From contig CM065182.1 in assembly GCA_033026295.1 (NCBI GenBank), positions 7,502,001 to 7,566,000 of the forward strand: 64,000 nt of DNA, given 5' to 3'. The notes beneath the pieces were generated by a model, which was given only the letters and a program-made list of their open reading frames with translations, made no database searches and was not told the DNA's origin. Below, piece by piece: positions 10,541 to 21,845 of this stretch (its first letter is position 1; every line of letters starts with the position of its first letter). This DNA comes from Channa striata (Eukaryota > Chordata > Actinopteri > Anabantiformes > Channidae). The translations under genes and the position numbers were made by a program.

Positions 10541-10640
10541 ACTGAAAGAAGAAGCTAAAGTTTAAACATTAAAATTTAGGACAATGCCATTAACCTGAAT
10601 TCTCTGGTGATGCAAAACATGTTGAACTCATTAGAATTAA
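10541..10640 (+). promoter_or_regulatory. OR upstream module, degenerate (for OR 11071)
   Basis: Retains AAAGTTTAAACATT, GACAATGCCATTAACC, TGAATTCTCTGGTGATG and AACTCATTAGAATT, but the GAGATTAATTA core is mutated to a GAAAGAAGAAGC-like sequence. Confidence 0.55.
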
Positions 10641-10730
10641 AACATTTTGCCCACAGTGGTGTATGTTTGTCAAGAAAATGATCACTCCTGGTCTCTATAG
10701 AATCAATTAATGTCATTAAAAGGTTATAAC

Positions 10731-10851
10731 TTTCTCAGTACCATCAGGAAGGTTTATCTCTGGAGATCAATAACACAACTATATCTTTCAGTGTCCAAGA
10801 ATCAGACAAGCAGTTCTTTACATGCTGCTTTTGGAGTCAGCATCACTCAGG
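10731..10851 (+). other. predicted 5' exon of OR 11071
   Basis: TTTCTCAGTACCATCAGGAA to CACTCAGG, donor GTAAATG at 10852. The intron ends at CATTTAG (11021-11027) rather than at the ACACAG site used by most sisters, which here reads ACCCAA. An ATG at 10822 would open an upstream frame of about 80 codons that overlaps the receptor start in another frame. Confidence 0.6.
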
Positions 10852-11070
10852 GTAAATGTTAACTAGATAATCAGGTAAACTTGGTTTACTGACTTATAGG
10901 AAATGTTTAAACTGAATGTGAGTGTATTCTCTTTTGAAATGAAATCCTTGTAATAGTATAACTTCATTGCATATGTAGTCTTTAGCTCCAAGCTTGTGGT
11001 GTGATGCCATTTTCTTGTTTCATTTAGGAGTTTTTACCCAAGGGTAAGACGCAGCCTGTGGAGTCAAACT

Positions 11071-12033
11071 ATGTCTATGAGGACCGGACAGAACGATTCT
11101 GTCATCATTCATCCTCCAGGTTTTTATATTGTTGGATTTCAAACATTTCCCTTGATCAGTGTCTACTTCATATTTCTTGGATTTGTCTATGTGGTTACAG
11201 TGATGTTCAATATTTTGGTGATTTTCACAATTACATCTAATCGTTCTTTACACACTCCAAGATTTTTGGCTGTGGTTAATCTTGCAGTAATTGACGTGAT
11301 CCTGAACACTTGTACTATTCCTGGTATGATAAAAATATTCCTGTTTAAGGACAATTTTGTTCCATTTAACTTATGTTTAGTGCAGATGTTTGTTTACTAT
11401 TCTTGTCTAGCTTTGGAGTCATTTGCACTTGCTGTACTTGCCTATGACAGGTTGATTGCAATATGTTTCCCTCTGCGTCAGAACTCAATCAACACACTGA
11501 GAACAATGTCTCATATTGTTGGCATGACTTGGTGTTTTGCTTTAAGCGTATGTGTGTTTTCAATCTGTATAATGACTCGACTGTCGTTTTGCAGTTCTCT
11601 GAACGTGTTCAGTTATTTTTGTGACTATGCGCCTGTGTTCAGACTCGCCTGTAATGATTACACACTGCAGTGGTTTGCTACCTCTGTGCTTTCGTCTATG
11701 ATTCTTGCACGACCATTTGGTTTCATTGTTCTGTCTTACATCATCATCCTGGTGTCTGTGTTCAGGATGAAATCTTTAGATAGTCGAGTGAAAGCTTTGG
11801 CCACTTGTGTTGAGCATCTGATTATTGTTGCTGCATTTTACATTCCTCTTATTACCATTTTTAGCATTGGATACTTTGTGCGAAACATTGACCCAGACCA
11901 GCGGGTGCTCAGTCTGTCTCTGGCCTCTTGCTCACCACCCTGTATCAATCCTATTGTTTATTCTTTGAAAACCAAAGAGATCAGAACCAGAGCTTTGGCA
12001 CTTGTAAAGCGTAAACAAGCAAATCACCATTGA
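11071..12033 (+). CDS. olfactory receptor, intact, 320 residues
   Basis: Member of the MSMRTGQ group (with 17923 and 60710). Motifs in order: sequon NDS at residue 8, TM1 about 28-54, HTPRFL at 61-66, C102 before segment 3, AYDRLIAIC at 124-132, second outer loop with C174, C184 and C194, SYIIILVSVF segment 5, KALATCVEH before segment 6, PPCINPIVY at 289-297, and a tail ending QANHH. Two features are private to it: YYSCLALES in segment 3, and ILARPFGF in segment 5, where every relative has ILAGPFGF, placing an arginine at about 213 in a membrane segment. This may hurt folding although the frame is intact. A polyadenylation signal AATAAA lies at 12134. The start is the ATG shared by the group. 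Confidence 0.94.
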   Translation: MSMRTGQNDSVIIHPPGFYIVGFQTFPLISVYFIFLGFVYVVTVMFNILVIFTITSNRSLHTPRFLAVVNLAVIDVILNTCTIPGMIKIFLFKDNFVPFNLCLVQMFVYYSCLALESFALAVLAYDRLIAICFPLRQNSINTLRTMSHIVGMTWCFALSVCVFSICIMTRLSFCSSLNVFSYFCDYAPVFRLACNDYTLQWFATSVLSSMILARPFGFIVLSYIIILVSVFRMKSLDSRVKALATCVEHLIIVAAFYIPLITIFSIGYFVRNIDPDQRVLSLSLASCSPPCINPIVYSLKTKEIRTRALALVKRKQANHH

Positions 12034-13345
12034 ATTGTACAGATTAATAGCTATTAAAACTATATATTGTTGCATCTCTATCCACAAACTTGTCTTGTAT
12101 TGCTAAGTGTGTGTAATGTGTAAGATGAAATCAAATAAAAACCTTTTGATATTTGGTTTGATTTCTGCCTTCTCACTTATTGTTTTCGATATGTCTGCCA
12201 AATGATAAAATGTGAATCAGTCATTTTTCAATTCATGGTGTCTAATTTTGGGGTGAATAATATATTTTAAAACCAAGTTTAAACATCAAATCATGATGGA
12301 AGTGTCGCATGATAGAATGTTTATTAGGACAATTTACAGTTTGATGTTTTCCCAGAATATTATTGAAGTAAGTCTGTTAACTGTCCTAATAAATAAAATT
12401 AAAAGGTTTCATTATTATAATAATGCGTTCTAATATAATTTCAGCTATACACAAGGAAAAAAACTAGAATTGTATGTGATGAGTGCCTGCTTTCAAATGA
12501 CTTCATGTAGACAGTGCAAACTGTACAATGTGTGATGTCCATACTTTAGTTACACGTCCACTGTTTTCTGGTCTAATATATCTGCAGCATTGAGGGAATA
12601 TTAAAAAAAACTCAACTGCATCCTTTTGTATGAAACACTGAAAAGAGGTTTACTTCATCTCAGGCTGTTTAGACAACATTTAAAGTTACACTTTGACATT
12701 TAACTTTGTTAAGTCAGAGGTAAAATACAACTAGTTTCCCAGTGTTATTGTCTGAGGATCTAGGAGACGAAAATGAGTAGGAGGGTAAAACAGCAGCTTG
12801 TCAATCATGGTAATGGCAGAATATAAGATTTATTATTTATAAGAATTATTCATTTGACCCTTTTGTTTTACTAAACATTCATAGATAAGATAATGGTTTC
12901 ATGACAGGACTGTGTGTTCTACAACTTTGTTTGTAATAAAAAATACTTGGAATATTAATTCTATGCAATTCAACTTTATTTATATCATAGCTGTTTACAA
13001 CCTAGTCATCTCAAGGTGCTTCAAATAATAAAGTGAAGTGTGAATATTAAGATCACTTAAACTAATGTCTGCATCACTAAAAGAGTTCTAGTGGTTTTGT
13101 CATTAACTGGCCCACTGACTTTCAGTGAATACACAGTGAACTATGTCAGTACGTTCCAGTGGTGAGGAATCAATGTAAGGAGCTTCACATACATTTAGGA
13201 AACATTAAACACCAAGTCAATTAGTTCTTTAAATTCTACTGTGTTATTCTTCGGCCGAATAATTGTACAACATACATCACTAATAAACATCATGAAATTG
13301 GTGCTTGTGACAGCTATCATGATTATTATAACCCTAAAACAAAAC
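12034..13345. other. conserved 3' flank of the MSMRTGQ-type receptor genes
   Basis: This flank recurs after OR 17923 (18886-20225) and OR 60710 (61673-62960), marking the boundaries of the duplicated unit. It holds no gene except the short repeat at 12966-13033. Confidence 0.7.
12966..13033 (-). repeat. L2-tail-like short repeat
   Basis: Reads CAACTTTATTTATATCATAG ... CTAGTCATCTCAAGGTGCTT, resembling the reverse complement of the 3' end of the L2-like LINE (compare 29840-29890). Copies occur at 19847, 42626 and 62611. Confidence 0.55.
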
Positions 13346-13406
13346 ACTTGCTGAGTGGGAAAGTAGAGCAGTTCACTGTCAGTCGTTTAAGGAGTTTTCA
13401 ACACAA

Positions 13407-13905
13407 TTGGTCAGTGTTTTTGATCCTGTGGCTCCCCACCGTACTGCTGCCTCACAGCTGCTTAGACTGTCCCTGGGCACACACTCGGTCTTCGATTATT
13501 CCATCCAATTTCGCACGCTGGCTGCCAGCAGCCGCTGGACTGGTGACGCGTTATCAGACGCTTTTTATGAGGGCTTGTCAGGATCAGTCAAGGATGAGTT
13601 GGTCAGCCGGGAACTTCCTGAGGATTTGGAAGATCTCATTGAGCTGGCTTCAAGGATTGATCGGCGTATAGGGGACCAATCCCGGGAGCACCACATAAGC
13701 AGAGTTGCGGGGCGCCGTTCTCCACCACAACTAACTGGGCCCAGCAATTAGCCTTACCCCTTTCCGGAACCCATGCAGGTGGGCACAGGCAAACTGTCTG
13801 CGGCTGAGCGGAGGAGACACGTAAGTGACGGCCTCTGTCTGTATTGTGGAGAGCCAGGGCACCTGCTCAGGACCTGCCTGGCAAAAGACGAGGCGCGCCA
13901 GTGAG
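13407..13905 (+). pseudogene. gypsy gag remnant (copy 1)
   Basis: The frame carries the retrotransposon gag core (DYSIQFRTLAASSRW, GLSGSVKDELVSRELPEDLE) and is stopped by TAG at 13749-13751, where copy 2 has GAG. A zinc knuckle, LYCGEPGHLLRTC, follows at about 13840-13875. Confidence 0.85.
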
Positions 13906-13989
13906 TTGCGAGCCGTGCGTCAGCCTTTAGGGCCCCCTCAAGACCTCCAACAAGGCACCTTGTCTCCCACCAACAGCGCACGGGTTGTT

Positions 13990-16908
13990 ACTTGCATCCC
14001 CCTATCATTCTGGGCTATCCGTGGTTGTGCAGACATTCTCCCCACATAGATTGGACCTCGGGAAGGGTGCTCTCCTGGAGTCCATATTGTTTATTGAACT
14101 GTTTAAATGCAGCTGCTGTGAGTACTCCCTTGTCTGAGACTCTTCCAGCTCCTCCGGACCTCAGTAAAGCGCCTGCGGAATATCATAATCTGGGAGCAGT
14201 CTTCAGTAAAGCCAGAGCTCAGTCGCTACCACCTCATCATAACAACCTCCCAGGAGTCCCCTCTACCCCTCTCAAGGCCTGAGCTTAAGGCAATGGAACA
14301 TTATCTCCAGGAGGGGCTGGAGGCAGGTATAATCCGGCCATCCTCAGCCTCTGCAGGTGCTGGCTTCTTCTTTGTGAGTAAGAAGGATGAGAGTTCCGGC
14401 CATGTATTGATTATAGAGGGTTAAACAAGATTACTGTGAGGAACACTTATCCCCTACCTTGCTTTTGATTCGTTGAGGGAGGCTAAGATTTTTACCAAGC
14501 TGGATCTTTACAGTGCCCACCACCTGGTGCACATCAGAGAGAGAGATGAATGGAAGACTGCTTTTAACACTCACAGTGGGCACTTTGAGTATCTGGTGAT
14601 GCCTTTTGGCCTCACCAGTGCCCCTGCCGTCTTTCAGTACCTAATAATGATATACTGAAAGACATGATAAATCATTTTCTGTTCGTTTATTTAGATGAGA
14701 TTCTCATTTTTTTTCTGCAGACCAGGTGAGCCACGTGCAGCACGTCAGAGTCATCCTGCAGCAACTCATGGAGAAACAACTTTATGTCAAAGCTGAGAAG
14801 TGTGAGTTTCATACCACCCAGACCACAGTTCTTGGTTTTGTCATTTCTCCAGGGGCCATCTCTATTGACCAGGGCAAGGTCAGAGGGATTCTTGAGTGGC
14901 CAGTCCCTGATGGATGCAAACAGCTCCAGCGCTTCCTCGGCTTTGCTAATTTTTATTGGCACTTCATACAGTGGTGTGGCTGCACCGCTGCATAGATTCA
15001 CCTCCACTAAGGTACCTTTTGTTTGAGGGAGAGTGTGGATAAGGCATTTTCAGAGCTAAAGCGACGCTTCTCTGCCGCTCCCATCCTGGTGCAGCCTGAC
15101 CCCGCCAAAATTTATAATGGAGGTAGATGCATCAGACTCCGGGGTAGGGGCGGTGTTGTCTCAGAGGGCATCCGATAACAAGGTCCACCCCTGTGCGTAC
15201 TTCTCCTGCAAGCTCACTCCTGCGGAGAGTAATTATGACAAAGGGAACAATGAGCTTTTAGCAGTCAAATTGGCTCTGGAGGAGTGGTGCCACTGGCTGG
15301 AGGGGGCTAAACTCCCGTTCCTTGTTTGGACGGACCACAAGAGCCTTGAATATATAAAGACTGCTAAGAGACTTAACCCTCGCCAGGCTAGGTGGGCTCT
15401 ATTTTTCGACAGGGTCAGATTCTCCCTGTCCTACCACCCTGGGGCCAAGAACATGAAGCCCGATGCGCTCTCCCGGCTGTACCAATGAGAAGAGGTTCCC
15501 GGGGAGGAGTCAACTATTTTGCCGTGGTGGGAGTCACTCGCTGGGCACTGGAGTGTAAGGTCAAGGCGAGTTTAAATACCTACCCTACTCCCCCATCTGG
15601 CTGTCCTACTGGTTGTTCGTGCCTTCCCATTCACGCCGACAGGTTCTGAAATGGGGGCACTCTTCACGCCTGGCCTGCAACCCCAGAGATACACGCACTG
15701 CAGTCCTCGTGGCCCAACTGTTCTGGTGGCCCACAGTTGTCCAGGATGTTAATACCTTCGTAGCAGCCTGTCCAGTCTGTGCCCGAGGCCACGGAGACCC
15801 CCTGCAGGTTTCTTACTCCCTTTACCTGTGCCATCCCGGCCGTGGTCCCACGTGGCCATGGACTTCATCACTGGACTCCCTTGTTCCCAAGCTAAAACAG
15901 TTTTCTTGACTATCATAGACAGGTTTTCCAAGCTGGTTTATGCTGTCGCCCTGCCCAAGCTCCCCTCAGCCAAGGAGTTGGCCCTGATCCTGTCTGAACA
16001 TTTGTTTTGTCTACATGTTCTCCCAGTGAACATTCGGATCGGGGTCCACAATTTGTGGACAAATTTTGGAGGAAGTTTTGTAGGCTATTGGGGGTCAGTG
16101 TGAGCCTAAACTCTGGTTTCCACCCTCAGACCAATGGCCAGGTGGAGCTATTCAACTAGGATCTTGAGACCACCCCAAGAGCTTTGTGCTATATAGGTCC
16201 CAGCACCTGGGCCTCCCAACAAGCATGGGCGGAGTGTGACCATGACACTCCCTTGTCACCTCATCTGGCTACTCTCCCTTCCAGGCTGCGTACGGCTACC
16301 AACCCCCCCCTCTTGCCACCCAGGAGAGGGTGGCAGCCTCCTCTGAGCCTGCAGCATTTGTATGCCGTTTCCAGCGCACGTGGAGGATATTCCGCTCTAC
16401 CCTACTGAGGTGCCAGGAGAGGATCCGCCTGTCCGCCAATAAATGTCGGACTCCTGCCCCTGAGTACCAGGTGGGCAACAAGGTGTGGCTGTCCTCACGG
16501 GAGGTGCCCCTCAAAGGGGGGGAGAGGAAGCTTTCTTGGTCCTCTTGCTATTACCCAGATTCTCAACCCTGAAGTGTGGAGTTGAGGATTCCCCCCTCCC
16601 TGCGCATACACCCTGTTTTCCATGTTTCAAAGATGAAGCCCATCCAGCAGTGTCCACTTCAGCCTGCCCTGTGTGACCCTCCTCCAGCACAGAATTTGGA
16701 TGGGGGATCTGCTCTCACTGTCAACCACCTCCTCGCCTCTAGAAGGAGAGGCCAGAGAGTGCAGTACCTGGTGAACTGGGAGGGCTACGCCCCTGAGGAG
16801 CGCCAATGGGTCCCTAAACGCCACATCCTGGATAAGGAGTTGCTTGAACGGTTCCACCAGGATCACCCTGACCAGCCCCGTCGCCCGTCTAGAAGCCGGC
16901 CATAGAGA
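13990..16908 (+). pseudogene. gypsy pol remnant (copy 1)
   Basis: Pieces in several frames: protease end (ILGYPW) near 14010; reverse transcriptase 14290-15000, with KLDLYSAHHLVHI and FEYLVMPFGLTSAPAVFQ but a damaged active-site region (YLDE in place of YLDD, followed by further breaks); RNase H 15117-15488, with MEVDASDSGVGAVLSQ and WTDHKSLEYI; integrase zinc-finger and core 15640-16180, with CPVCARG, VAMDFITGLP and an N-H-x-QTNGQ-like end; and chromodomain 16715-16905, with VQYLVNWEGYAPEERQWVP. Multiple stops and frameshifts make it nonfunctional. Confidence 0.85.
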
Positions 16909-16917
16909 GGGGGGTTA

Positions 16918-17470
16918 TGTCATGATCTGTATTTCATCTGTCCTTGTAGTGTTTGTTTTCTGATTGCTTCTCTAACTCAGTCTCTCTCTGTGCAGGTTGG
17001 CAGTTCCCTCTCCCTGTTGTGGCCACACCTGGAGCCAGTGCCGGTAGTTGGGGTGCACATCTGCCTGCACTTGAGACTGATTAGAGCGCACCTTTAAAAC
17101 CGGTCCTGAACAAGCACTCTGTGCTGGTGCGTCGTGTATGCTGTTGTCTGTTCCTGTCAGTCCCCTCACCTACAGAGTAGCTGCTGTTTGGGACTGTGTA
17201 ACTTTGGTTCGTCTGCCCTAGTTTTCGGCTGTCTTTTGCAACTTGTACTTTTGTTTATGTCACCATGTTCCGGCTAGTGCAGGTAGAACTGCAGTATTGC
17301 CATGATTGGTATAGTCACTCCTCCTTTTGAGGAGTTGGGTTTTGTTATATCTTTGTTTTGTAGTGTACTGTTTTGTATTCCCTGTTTTTCAGAGACAGTA
17401 AAACTTAGTTATCTTCTCTACCGCCTCTGCCTGCGTGTGTCTTTCTGCGCTATTTGGTAAACCGTAAAAT
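16918..17470 (+). repeat. probable 3' LTR of gypsy copy 1
   Basis: Begins TGTCATGATCTG immediately after the polypurine tract and runs to GGTAAACCGTAAAATAACA, where OR-flank sequence (ACATGTTGAACTC) resumes. There is no matching 5' LTR in the window, so the exact right end is inferred. Confidence 0.6.
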
Positions 17471-17472
17471 AA

Positions 17473-17500
17473 CATGTTGAACTCATTAGAATTAAAACAT
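17473..17500 (+). promoter_or_regulatory. surviving proximal end of OR upstream module (OR 17923)
   Basis: Only ACATGTTGAACTCATTAGAA remains; the distal part with GAGATTAATTA has been replaced by the gypsy LTR that ends at about 17470. Confidence 0.55.
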
Positions 17501-17582
17501 TTTCCCCACAATGGTGTATATTTTTCAAGATTTTCAATCCTGGTCTCTATAGAACAAATTAATGTCATTAAAGGGTTATAAC

Positions 17583-17703
17583 TTTCTCAGTACCATCAGG
17601 AAGGTTTATCTCTGGAGATCAATAACACAACTATATCTTTCAGTGTCCAAGAATCAGACAAGCAGTTGTTTACATGCTGCTTTTGGAGTCAGCATCACTC
17701 GGA
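17583..17703 (+). other. predicted 5' exon of OR 17923
   Basis: Same block as before OR 11071, ending CACTCGGA with a GTAAATG donor at 17704; acceptor TTTCATTTAG ends at 17879. An ATG at 17674 would start an upstream frame overlapping the receptor start and stopping at about 18064. Confidence 0.6.
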
Positions 17704-17922
17704 GTAAATGTTAACTAGATAATCAGGTAAACTTGGTTTACTGACTTATAGGAAATGTTTAAACTGAATGTGAGTGTATTCTCTTTTGAAATGAAATCCT
17801 TGTAATAGTATAACTTCATTGCATATGTAGTCTTTAGCTCCAAGCTTGTGGTTTGATGCCATTTTCTTCTTTCATTTAGGAGTTTTTACCCAAGGGTAAG
17901 ACGCAGCCTGTGGAGTCCAACT

Positions 17923-18885
17923 ATGTCTATGAGGACCGGACAGAACGATTCTGTCATCATTCATCCTCCAGGTTTTTATATTGTTGGATTTCAAACATTT
18001 CCCTTTATCAGTGTCTACTTCATATTTCTAGCTTTTGTCTATGTGGTTACAGTGATGTTCAATAGTTTGGTAATTTTCACAATTACATCTAATCATTGTT
18101 TACACACTCCAAGATTTTTGGCTGTGGTCAATCTTGCAGTAATTGACGTGATCCTGAACACTTGTACTATTCCTGGTATGATAAAAATATTCCTGTTTAA
18201 GGACAATTTTGTTCCATTTAACTTATGTTTAGTGCAGATGTTTGTTTACTATGCTTTTGGGGCATTGGAGTCATTTGCACTTGCTGTACTTGCCTATGAC
18301 AGGTTGATTGCAATATGTTTCCCTCTGCGTCAGAACTCAATCAACACACTGAGAAGCATGTCTTGTATTATTGTTCTGTGTTGGTGTTTTGCTCTAAGCA
18401 TATGTGTGTTTTCAACCTGTATAATGACTCGACTGTCATTTTGTAGTTCTCTGAACGTGTTCAGTTATTTCTGTGACTATGCGCCTGTGTTCAGACTCGC
18501 CTGTAATGATTACACACTGCAGTGGTTTGCTTCCTCTGTGCTTTCGTCTATGATTCTTGCAGGACCATTTGGTTTCATTGTTCTGTCTTACATCATCATC
18601 CTGGTGTCTGTTTTCAGGATGAAATCTTTAGATAGTCGATTGAAAGCTTTGGCCACTTGTGTTGAGCATCTGATTATTGTTGCTGCATTTTACATTCCTC
18701 TTATTACCATTTTTAGCATTGGATACTTTGTGCGAAACATTGACCCAGACCAGCGGGTGCTCAGTCTGTCTCTGGCTTCTTGCTCACCACCCTGTATCAA
18801 TCCTATTGTGTATTCTTTAAAAACCAAAGAGATCAGAACCAGAGCTTTTGCATTTGTAAAGCCCAAACGAGCAAATCACCATTGA
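17923..18885 (+). CDS. olfactory receptor, intact, 320 residues
   Basis: Second MSMRTGQ-type receptor. It has NDS at 8-10, HTPRFL 61-66, C102, AYDRLIAICFPLRQ 124-137, outer-loop cysteines at 174, 184 and 194, ILAGPFGF in segment 5, loop SLDSRLKALATC, and PPCINPIVYSLK 289-300. The tail FVKPKRANHH is short and basic. Segment 3 reads YYAFGALES and segment 4 CIIVLCWCFALSICVFSTC. It differs from OR 11071 mainly in segments 3 and 4, the parts usually linked to odorant contact. AATAAA lies at 19014. Its distal upstream module has been replaced by an LTR, so its expression may differ from its sisters. Confidence 0.95.
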   Translation: MSMRTGQNDSVIIHPPGFYIVGFQTFPFISVYFIFLAFVYVVTVMFNSLVIFTITSNHCLHTPRFLAVVNLAVIDVILNTCTIPGMIKIFLFKDNFVPFNLCLVQMFVYYAFGALESFALAVLAYDRLIAICFPLRQNSINTLRSMSCIIVLCWCFALSICVFSTCIMTRLSFCSSLNVFSYFCDYAPVFRLACNDYTLQWFASSVLSSMILAGPFGFIVLSYIIILVSVFRMKSLDSRLKALATCVEHLIIVAAFYIPLITIFSIGYFVRNIDPDQRVLSLSLASCSPPCINPIVYSLKTKEIRTRAFAFVKPKRANHH

Positions 18886-20225
18886 ATTATACAGATTAAT
18901 AGCTAATACAACTATATATAGTTGCATCTGTATCCACAAACTTTACTTGTATTGCTACTACTACTACTACTTCTCTTTTGGCTTTTAAGTGTGTAATTTG
19001 AAAGATGAGATCAAATAAAAACATTTCAATATTTGGTTTGATTTCTGCCTCCTCACGTATTGTTTATGATATGTCTGCCAAATGATAAAATGTAAATCCG
19101 TCATTTTTCAATTCATGGAGTCTAATTTTGGGGTGATAAATATTTGGAATTTGAAAACCAAGTGTAAACATCAAATCATGATGGAAGTGTCGCGTTATAG
19201 AATGCTTATTAGGACAAATTAGGGTTTGAAGTTTTCCCAGAATATTATTGAAGTAAGTCTGTTAACTGTCCTAATAAATAAAATTAAAAGGTTTCATTAT
19301 TATAATAATGCGTTCTAATATAATTTCAGCTATACACAAGGAAAAAAACTAGAATTGTATGTGATGAGTGCCTGCTTTCAAATGACTTCATGTAGACAGT
19401 GCAAACTGTACAATGTGTGATGTCCATACTTTAGTTACACGTCCACTGTTTTCTGGTCTAATATATCTGCAGCATTGAGGGAATATTAAAAAAAACTCAA
19501 CTGCATCCTTTTGAAAACATTGAAAAGAGTTTAACTTCATCTCAGGCCGTTTAGACAACATTTAAAGTTACACTTTGACATTTACCTTTAAGTAAGAGGT
19601 ATAAATACAACTAGTTTCCCAGTGTTATTGTCTGAGGATCTGGGAGACGAAAATGAGTAGGAGGGTAAAACAGCAGCTTGTCAATCATGATAATGGCAGA
19701 ATATAAGATTTATTATTTATAAGAATTATTCATTTGACTCTTTCGTTTTACTAAACATTCATAGATAAGATAATGGTTTCATGGCAGGACTATGTGTTCT
19801 ACAACTGTGTTTGTAATAAAAAATATTTGGAATATTATTTCTATGCAATTCAACTTTATTTATATCATAGCTGTTTACAACATAGTCATCTCAAGGTGCT
19901 TCAAATAATAAAGTTAAGTGTGAATATTAAGATCACTTAAACTAATGTCTGCATCACTAAAAGAGTTCTAGTGGTTTTGTCATTAACTGGCCCACTGACT
20001 TTCAGTGAATACACAGTGAACTATGTCAGTACGTTCCAGTGGTGAGGAATCAATGTAAGGAACTTCACATACATTTAGGAAACACTAAACACCAAGTTAA
20101 TTAGTTCTTTAAATTCTACTGTGTTATTCTTCAGCCGAATAATTGTACAACATACATCACTAATAAACATCATGAAATTGGTGCTTGTGACAGCTATCAT
20201 GATTATTATAACCCTAAAACAAAAC
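18886..20225. other. conserved 3' flank of OR 17923
   Basis: Near copy of 12034-13345, including a CTA trinucleotide run at about 18957-18972 not present in the first copy, and the short L2-tail-like repeat at 19847-19914. No gene is seen. Confidence 0.7.
19847..19914 (-). repeat. L2-tail-like short repeat, second copy
   Basis: Same sequence and position relative to the receptor as 12966-13033. Confidence 0.5.
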
Positions 20226-20307
20226 ACTTGCTGAGTGGGAACGTAGAGCAGTTCACTGTCAGTCGTTTAAGGAGTTTTCAACACAACTGGTCAGTGTTTT
20301 TGATCCT

Positions 20308-20784
20308 GTGGCTCCCCACCGTACTGCTGCCTCACAGCTGCTTAGACTGTCCCTGGGCACACACTCGGTCTTCGATTATTCCATCCAATTTCGCACGCTG
20401 GCTGCCAGCAGCCGCTGGACTGGTGACGCGTTATCAGACGCTTTTTATGAGGGCTTGTCAGGATTAGTCAAGGATGAGTTGGTCAGCCGGGAACTTCCTG
20501 AGGATTTGGAGGAACTCATTGAGCTGGCTTCAAGGATTGATCGGCGTATAGCGGACCGATCCCGGGAGCGCCACATAAGCAGAGTTGCGGGGCGCCATTC
20601 TCCGCCACAACTAACTGGGCCCAGCAATGAGCCTTACCCCTCTCCGGAACCCATGCAGGTGGGCACAGGCAAACTGTCTGCGGCTGAGCGGAGGAGACAC
20701 GTAAGTGAGGGCCTCTGTCTGTACTGTGGAGAACCAGGGCACCTGCTCAGGACCTGCCTGGCAAAAGCCAAGGCGTGCCAGTGA
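20308..20784 (+). pseudogene. gypsy gag remnant (copy 2), longest open gag
   Basis: A 158-codon frame holds the gag core (FDYSIQFRTLAASSRW, ELPEDLEELIELASR) and continues through the zinc knuckle LYCGEPGHLLRTC. The stop that ends gag early in copy 1 is absent. The N-terminus is missing and polymerase is in other frames. Confidence 0.85.
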
Positions 20785-20859
20785 GTGGCCTTTAGGGCCC
20801 CCTCAAAACCTCCAACAAGGTACCTTGTCTCCCACCAACAGCACACGGGTGAGTTTCTT

Positions 20860-21845
20860 GCATTCCCCTATCATTCTGGGCTATCTGTGGTTGTGCAGAC
20901 ATTCCCCCCACATAGATTGGACCTCGGGAAGGCTGCTCTACTGGAGTCCATATTGTTTATTGAACTGTTCAAATGCAGCTGCTGTGCGTACTCCCTTGTC
21001 TGAGTCTCTTCCAGCTCCTCCAGACCTCAGTAAAGTGCCTGCGGAATATCATGATCTGGGAGCAGTCTTCAGTAAAGCCAGGGCTCAGTCGCTACCACCT
21101 CATCGACCTTCTCCCTGAATCACAACCTCTCAGGGGTCACCTCTAACCCTGTCAAGGCCTGAGCTTGAGGCAATGGAACATTATCTCCAGGAGGGGCTGG
21201 AGGCAGGTATAATCCGGCCATCCTCAGCCTCTGCAGGTGCTGGCTTCTTCTTTGTGAGTAAGAAGGATGGAGGGCTCCGGCCATGTATTGACTCTAGGGG
21301 GTTAAACAAGATTACTGTGAGGAACACTTATCCCTTACCTCTCTTTTATATTGCTTTTGATTTGTTGAGGGAGGCTAAAATTTTTACCAAGCTGGATCTT
21401 TACAGTGCCCACCTCCTGGTGCACATCAGAGAGGGAGATGAATGGAAGACTGCTTTTAACACTCACAGCGGGCACTTTGAGTATCTGGTGATCTAATTAA
21501 TGATATACTAAAAGACATGATAAATCATTTTTTGTTCGTTTATTTAAATGACATTCTCATTTTTTTTCTCCAGACCAGGTGAGCCATGTGCAGCACGTCA
21601 GAGTCGTCCTGCAGCAACAACTTTATGTCAAAGCTGAGAAGTGTGAGTTTCATACCACCCAGACCACATTTCTTGGTTTTGTCGTTTTCTCCAGGGGCCA
21701 TCTCTATGGACCAGGGTAAGGTCAGAGGGGTTCTCAAGTGGCCAGTCCCTGCCGGACACAAACAGCTCCAGCGCTTCCTCGGCTTTGCTTATTTTTATCG
21801 GCGCTTCATACGGGGCTACAGTGGTGTGGCTGCACCGCAAACAAT
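20860..21845 (+). pseudogene. gypsy protease/reverse-transcriptase remnant (copy 2)
   Basis: The open part at 21173-21496 covers the start of reverse transcriptase (KKDGGLRPCIDSRGLNKITV, KLDLYSAHLLVHI, FEYLV). A deletion then removes the PFGLTSAPAVFQ segment, and the YLDD region reads YLND with following stops. The rest is in other frames up to about 21843. Confidence 0.85.

Larger units (their letters stand above)
13346..17470 (+). mobile_element. Ty3/gypsy retrotransposon with chromodomain, 5'-truncated
   Basis: Contains broken gag, protease/reverse transcriptase, RNase H, integrase and chromodomain segments in the usual order, then a purine tract AGAGAGGGGGG and a 3' LTR. The 5' LTR and the start of gag are missing: the OR 3' flank changes into gag at about 13345. 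It lies at the end of the first OR unit, and its LTR end touches the start of the second, at about 17470. Confidence 0.9.
20226..21845 (+). mobile_element. Ty3/gypsy remnant, copy 2, truncated both ends
   Basis: Duplicate of the left half of the element at 13346: gag, zinc knuckle, protease end and reverse transcriptase, then a break at about 21843 within the segment after FLGFAYFYRRFIRGYSG. There is no RNase H, integrase or LTR. It sits at the same place relative to OR 17923 as copy 1 does to OR 11071. Confidence 0.88.

Noticed and set aside
18957..18972. CTA repeats here and at 63988-64000 as a CRISPR-like or functional array
   Set aside because: They are short trinucleotide microsatellites without spacers, and the genome is eukaryotic.
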